DNA from: Mucilaginibacter sp. KACC 22773
GTDB lineage: Bacteria > Bacteroidota > Bacteroidia > Sphingobacteriales > Sphingobacteriaceae
Assembly: GCF_028736215.1 (NCBI RefSeq)
Contig: NZ_CP117883.1
Location: 6,076,001 to 6,140,000, forward strand
Direction of reading: 5' to 3'
Length of the DNA: 64,000 bases
Below are positions 61,329 to 64,000 of this stretch, piece by piece (positions within the stretch are counted from its first letter, which is position 1; every line of letters begins with the position of its first letter). The notes under the pieces are model-generated. The model had not been told where the DNA came from and ran no database searches. It was given only the letters and a program-made list of their open reading frames with translations. A program made the translations under genes and the position numbers.

Positions 61329-62996
61329 TTAATCCAATTTTTGTTGATATTTTCCTAATAGCTTATAAATAGTCTCACTAATACGACTATAGTTGTACCG
61401 AATGTATTTTCTATTTAATGTTATATAAAACGGCGGAATTACATCGCCTTTTTGATTGAAATTTGCGCTTAACAAATCCCATAATTTATTCGGATTTTTA
61501 TGTAAGTCATGCTCCATTTGCTCCAGTTCGCTGATGTGGATTAAAGTTAATGGGTACACATGGATCATTTTCCCTTGGTCTTTTAATAATTCCTTAAAAC
61601 GGTTATTAAAAATCATAGTCATGAATGGTGTTTGAAAGGCCTTTTCATTCACTATTATCGCCGGCCAAACCATAAGTTTTTTGCAATTTTCTAAACTTGT
61701 GTCGATTTTTAACATCTCTTCTGATAAGCTATCGATTGCTTCACAAACCTTGTCTACACCAAAAGTTTTAAAAAATTTATTTCTATCATTTTTGTATAGT
61801 GCGTCAATGTTTCCACCATATTTCTCATTGTCATAAATCGAGGTGGATTTCACTTCAGCAATAAATATTCTATTTCGAGATCTGATATAGATATCACCAA
61901 GTTCAACCTCCTGTTTATTTTTAATGATTTTTAACTGATCGAATGTTCTAATTATACCTTCAGGTAGCATTTGCATTGCATATCTTATTTGAGTGTTTAC
62001 ATAACTTTCAAAAAAATAGCCAATAATCGATTTGAAATCCTGCATTGAAAATAAACTACCATCATTTTTGTTTTTTCCTTTTAAAAAGTCAAACCAAAAG
62101 TCATTAATAAATTGATAGTAGCTTTTTTCTAAAAGATGATTTTGATCAGTAAGAATAAACCTAAAATCGTCTCTTTTATAGAATGGGTACTTTCTAATAC
62201 TCAGCAATTTGAAAGATTCATTACTCTCGAACCTTTCTGAAAGAATATCAAACACATATTTGGTTGGATGATTTTCGGGAACCTGGTAATGAAACTGTAA
62301 GTGTTCATGTTCTGCCTTATTCGCCATAAGTAGGCTATAGACCTCGAAAATGAACCTGTCATAAGTGAATTGATAAGTTTGTTCAAAATATACTTTTAAA
62401 TAAACTGCAGTTTCGGGATGCTCTGATAAATATTCCATCAGCTTAAACCCTCTAAATACAATAAATAGTGGATCATTGATCAGCATTGATTCGTTTAACG
62501 GTAGCAACTTCGGTGATAGCGTTTCGAAGTTGATGGGCTCGTTTTCCTTACCTTCTGTAATTTTAGTTATTTCAGAATTGACGGAAAACATATATAGTAG
62601 AAAAGGTTCCCAGGTGTTGGGTGAAGACATTTGAAACCCTTCGATTACCGGAATATCAGATTGTATTATTTCTTCCATAGCAAAAAGACAGGCCTGCCTG
62701 GAAAAAATATATGGAGCCGGTGAACGAGTCGCCTCGCGAATTATGATTGCGTATTTCTTAAATAAATCTGGGCGTTGACCACAAAACCATAGCAATTCAC
62801 GTTCCTGGGTTGCCCAGGTTGTATCTACTTTTCGTTTCACCCCACCTGATAATCGGTAATTTAATCCAGCAATTTCAAGTAAAAGAATATCCTTGGATAA
62901 ATGCCGAATTAATGAAGTTCGATCTTTTGGCGGGTCTTTTTTAAAAATTGTATGGTAGCCGAGGATACCGAAGGTTGTAGGTCTAGAATTACTCAT
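61329..62996 (-). CDS. unrecognised 555-aa protein with a PD-(D/E)XK nuclease motif
   Basis: I do not recognise the family. About residues 325-385 contain GYFFESYVNTQIRYAM (helix Glu), then VELGDIYIRSRNRIFIAEVKS, i.e. Asp, about ten residues, and E-x-K in a beta strand, the PD-(D/E)XK pattern. The rest is helical with many aromatics and basic residues; there is no helicase, methylase or membrane segment. The gene is convergent with the decayed gap and the methyltransferase operon, which suggests a stand-alone defence nuclease or part of the same island. Confidence 0.7.
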   Translation of the reverse strand: MSNSRPTTFGILGYHTIFKKDPPKDRTSLIRHLSKDILLLEIAGLNYRLSGGVKRKVDTTWATQERELLWFCGQRPDLFKKYAIIIREATRSPAPYIFSRQACLFAMEEIIQSDIPVIEGFQMSSPNTWEPFLLYMFSVNSEITKITEGKENEPINFETLSPKLLPLNESMLINDPLFIVFRGFKLMEYLSEHPETAVYLKVYFEQTYQFTYDRFIFEVYSLLMANKAEHEHLQFHYQVPENHPTKYVFDILSERFESNESFKLLSIRKYPFYKRDDFRFILTDQNHLLEKSYYQFINDFWFDFLKGKNKNDGSLFSMQDFKSIIGYFFESYVNTQIRYAMQMLPEGIIRTFDQLKIIKNKQEVELGDIYIRSRNRIFIAEVKSTSIYDNEKYGGNIDALYKNDRNKFFKTFGVDKVCEAIDSLSEEMLKIDTSLENCKKLMVWPAIIVNEKAFQTPFMTMIFNNRFKELLKDQGKMIHVYPLTLIHISELEQMEHDLHKNPNKLWDLLSANFNQKGDVIPPFYITLNRKYIRYNYSRISETIYKLLGKYQQKLD

Positions 62997-63169
62997 ATGC
63001 TATAAATTGCATGAATGTCTTTGAATAAAATTAGCACTTAAATTAGTTCTTTTTAATTCTGAAAAGCCATAATCTCAATAAACGTGTTTAGTTTATCGTG
63101 ATAATATGCTAATACTTATATTGCTTATTATTCTGCGCCTTTATTAAGCATTTTTAAAAATTCAAGGAT

Positions 63170-63262
63170 ATGAATAAAGCCGATGTTTTAAAATTTGTGT
63201 GCTACGCAAATACACTGCGCAGCTATATATCAATTTTGGAAAAAAAAGATGAAATGGTATAA
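63170..63262 (+). CDS. 30-aa small ORF overlapping the next gene
   Basis: ATG at 63170 after AAGGAT encodes MNKADVLKFVCYANTLRSYI then SILEKKDEMV-stop. It overlaps the start of the next gene by 14 bases in another frame. It may be a leader or a small antitoxin-like or coupling peptide. Confidence 0.35.
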   Translation: MNKADVLKFVCYANTLRSYISILEKKDEMV

Positions 63263-64000
63263 CATTGATGATGGGGATTATCCTGATCTTGAGGAGCCGG
63301 TCTTACTGGCCAAAGATCCGACAACGGATTTTATAAAAGAATGTCGACTGGGAAGATTGGTTTATATGGATGGCACAAATGAAAAGGGCTGGTTTGTCGA
63401 TAATGATGAAGCCACTATAACAGTTGCCTCCAGGAGATATTGGGCTAAACTAATTGAAACACCAATCGGTATTCCAAAGACAGATAATCTGGAAATTCTT
63501 AAAGTTTTTTTTGAAGGATATATGGGAGAGCTACGGCTCTATGAAAAAAAATTCCAGAAGCTCGCGGCCTGCATGATCACCAGTGGTAAAGGCACTTATT
63601 CATTGGATTACTATATCTCAGGCATTTTAAACAGAAGTCTATCCCTTATATACGGATTTGAAACATTAATCGGGACATCAAATTTTTTATCTGCAGCTCA
63701 TTTGGTTCGTCCACACTTAGATAATTATTTAAGGCTTTCTGCCGCGTGGATGGTTAGCGAGCCCCATGCATTTGCAACTAACGTTTGGAAAGGAGAAGTA
63801 ATTAGGAAGATGAAAGACAAATCCGGTAAATTCATGACGGATTCCTATTTGAAAGATAAAGCCGCTGAAGATTATCCTTGGATAACTAATGTTTACCAAG
63901 CCACTTCAGGTTTTATACATTTTGGCGAAAAGCATATCAGAAACGCAACTACTTTAATTACAGGCGAAGAGGATACTTTAACGACATTCATTGGCAAGGT
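63249..64000 (+). CDS. hypothetical protein, 3' end cut by window
   Basis: Open from ATG 63249 through base 64000 (at least 250 residues). The N-terminal 75 residues (KWYNIDDGDYPDLEEPVLLA, then GWFVDNDEATITVASRRYWAK) resemble small DUF551-like tryptophan-rich modules. The later part (LNRSLSLIYGFETLIGTSNF, SAAHLVRPHLDNYLRLSAAW) has the helical look of DUF5677/HEPN-like proteins and ends with a SGFIHFGEKHI segment. Function unknown. Confidence 0.7.
   Translation, partial: MKWYNIDDGDYPDLEEPVLLAKDPTTDFIKECRLGRLVYMDGTNEKGWFVDNDEATITVASRRYWAKLIETPIGIPKTDNLEILKVFFEGYMGELRLYEKKFQKLAACMITSGKGTYSLDYYISGILNRSLSLIYGFETLIGTSNFLSAAHLVRPHLDNYLRLSAAWMVSEPHAFATNVWKGEVIRKMKDKSGKFMTDSYLKDKAAEDYPWITNVYQATSGFIHFGEKHIRNATTLITGEEDTLTTFIGK

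Overview
The window looks like chromosome of a Bacteroidota, probably Sphingobacteriaceae (Mucilaginibacter/Pedobacter-like). The support is a SusC/RagA receptor with a FecR anti-sigma factor and ECF sigma factors, TAnnTTTG-type -7 promoter boxes, mostly weak Shine-Dalgarno sequences and moderate GC. The genus is inference; no rRNA or tRNA gene was seen.

Layout. 1-6 kb: a leftward sigma/FecR/SusC locus (SusC runs off the left edge) with decayed gene remnants between sigma factor and FecR. 7-13 kb: rightward pxpB-pxpC-pxpA (5-oxoprolinase), an NRAMP-family carrier and a secreted M1 aminopeptidase. 14-17 kb: an orphan ECF sigma factor still followed by a FecR-type leader but no FecR, then ornithine aminotransferase and arginase. 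17-55 kb: a long accessory block of redox and electrophile-handling genes: two close SDR paralogues, aldo/keto reductase, three zinc alcohol dehydrogenases (two with Tat signals), WrbA-like flavodoxin, a DJ-1/CMD fusion, ABM-domain protein, PQQ sugar dehydrogenase, a molybdenum hydroxylase (2Fe-2S subunit, Mo subunit, cytochrome c), di-heme peroxidase, tautomerase and cupin. Molybdenum genes are scattered through it (ModE-like regulator, TonB receptor, moaA, xdhC, a MobA/MocA-like nucleotidyltransferase). Four AraC-type regulators plus a fifth lacking its DNA-binding domain also lie here. 55-64 kb: a divergent NmrA/HxlR pair, then a defence-like segment: S24/LexA-type repressor, N6-adenine DNA methyltransferase, small PD-(D/E)XK nuclease, a decayed gap, a 555-aa unrecognised protein with a nuclease motif, and an incomplete unknown gene.

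Main discovery. Fourteen copies of one regulatory module occur between 18.3 and 54.3 kb and none were found outside. Each has two TGTTTGAT half-sites in direct repeat exactly 21 bp apart; in most, a TAnnTTTG -7 box begins 37-38 bp after the start of the promoter-proximal half-site. That is the geometry expected of AraC-family activators at class II promoters. Modules precede both SDRs, the PQQ dehydrogenase, the ModE gene, two alcohol dehydrogenases, the molybdenum hydroxylase operon, the cupin, the di-heme peroxidase, a cyclophilin-like protein, the HTH-less AraC gene and the MobA-like gene. I infer a scattered AraC-type regulon for redox/aldehyde stress. In two araC genes the distal half-site contains the stop codon, which suggests duplication of an araC-operator-target cassette.

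Other points: a perfect inverted repeat resembling a ModE site between modE and the TonB receptor; a fossil of that receptor's 3' end just before moaA; two fossil alcohol dehydrogenase C-termini; and a double GTTC-N7-GAAC operator overlapping the promoter of the S24 repressor.
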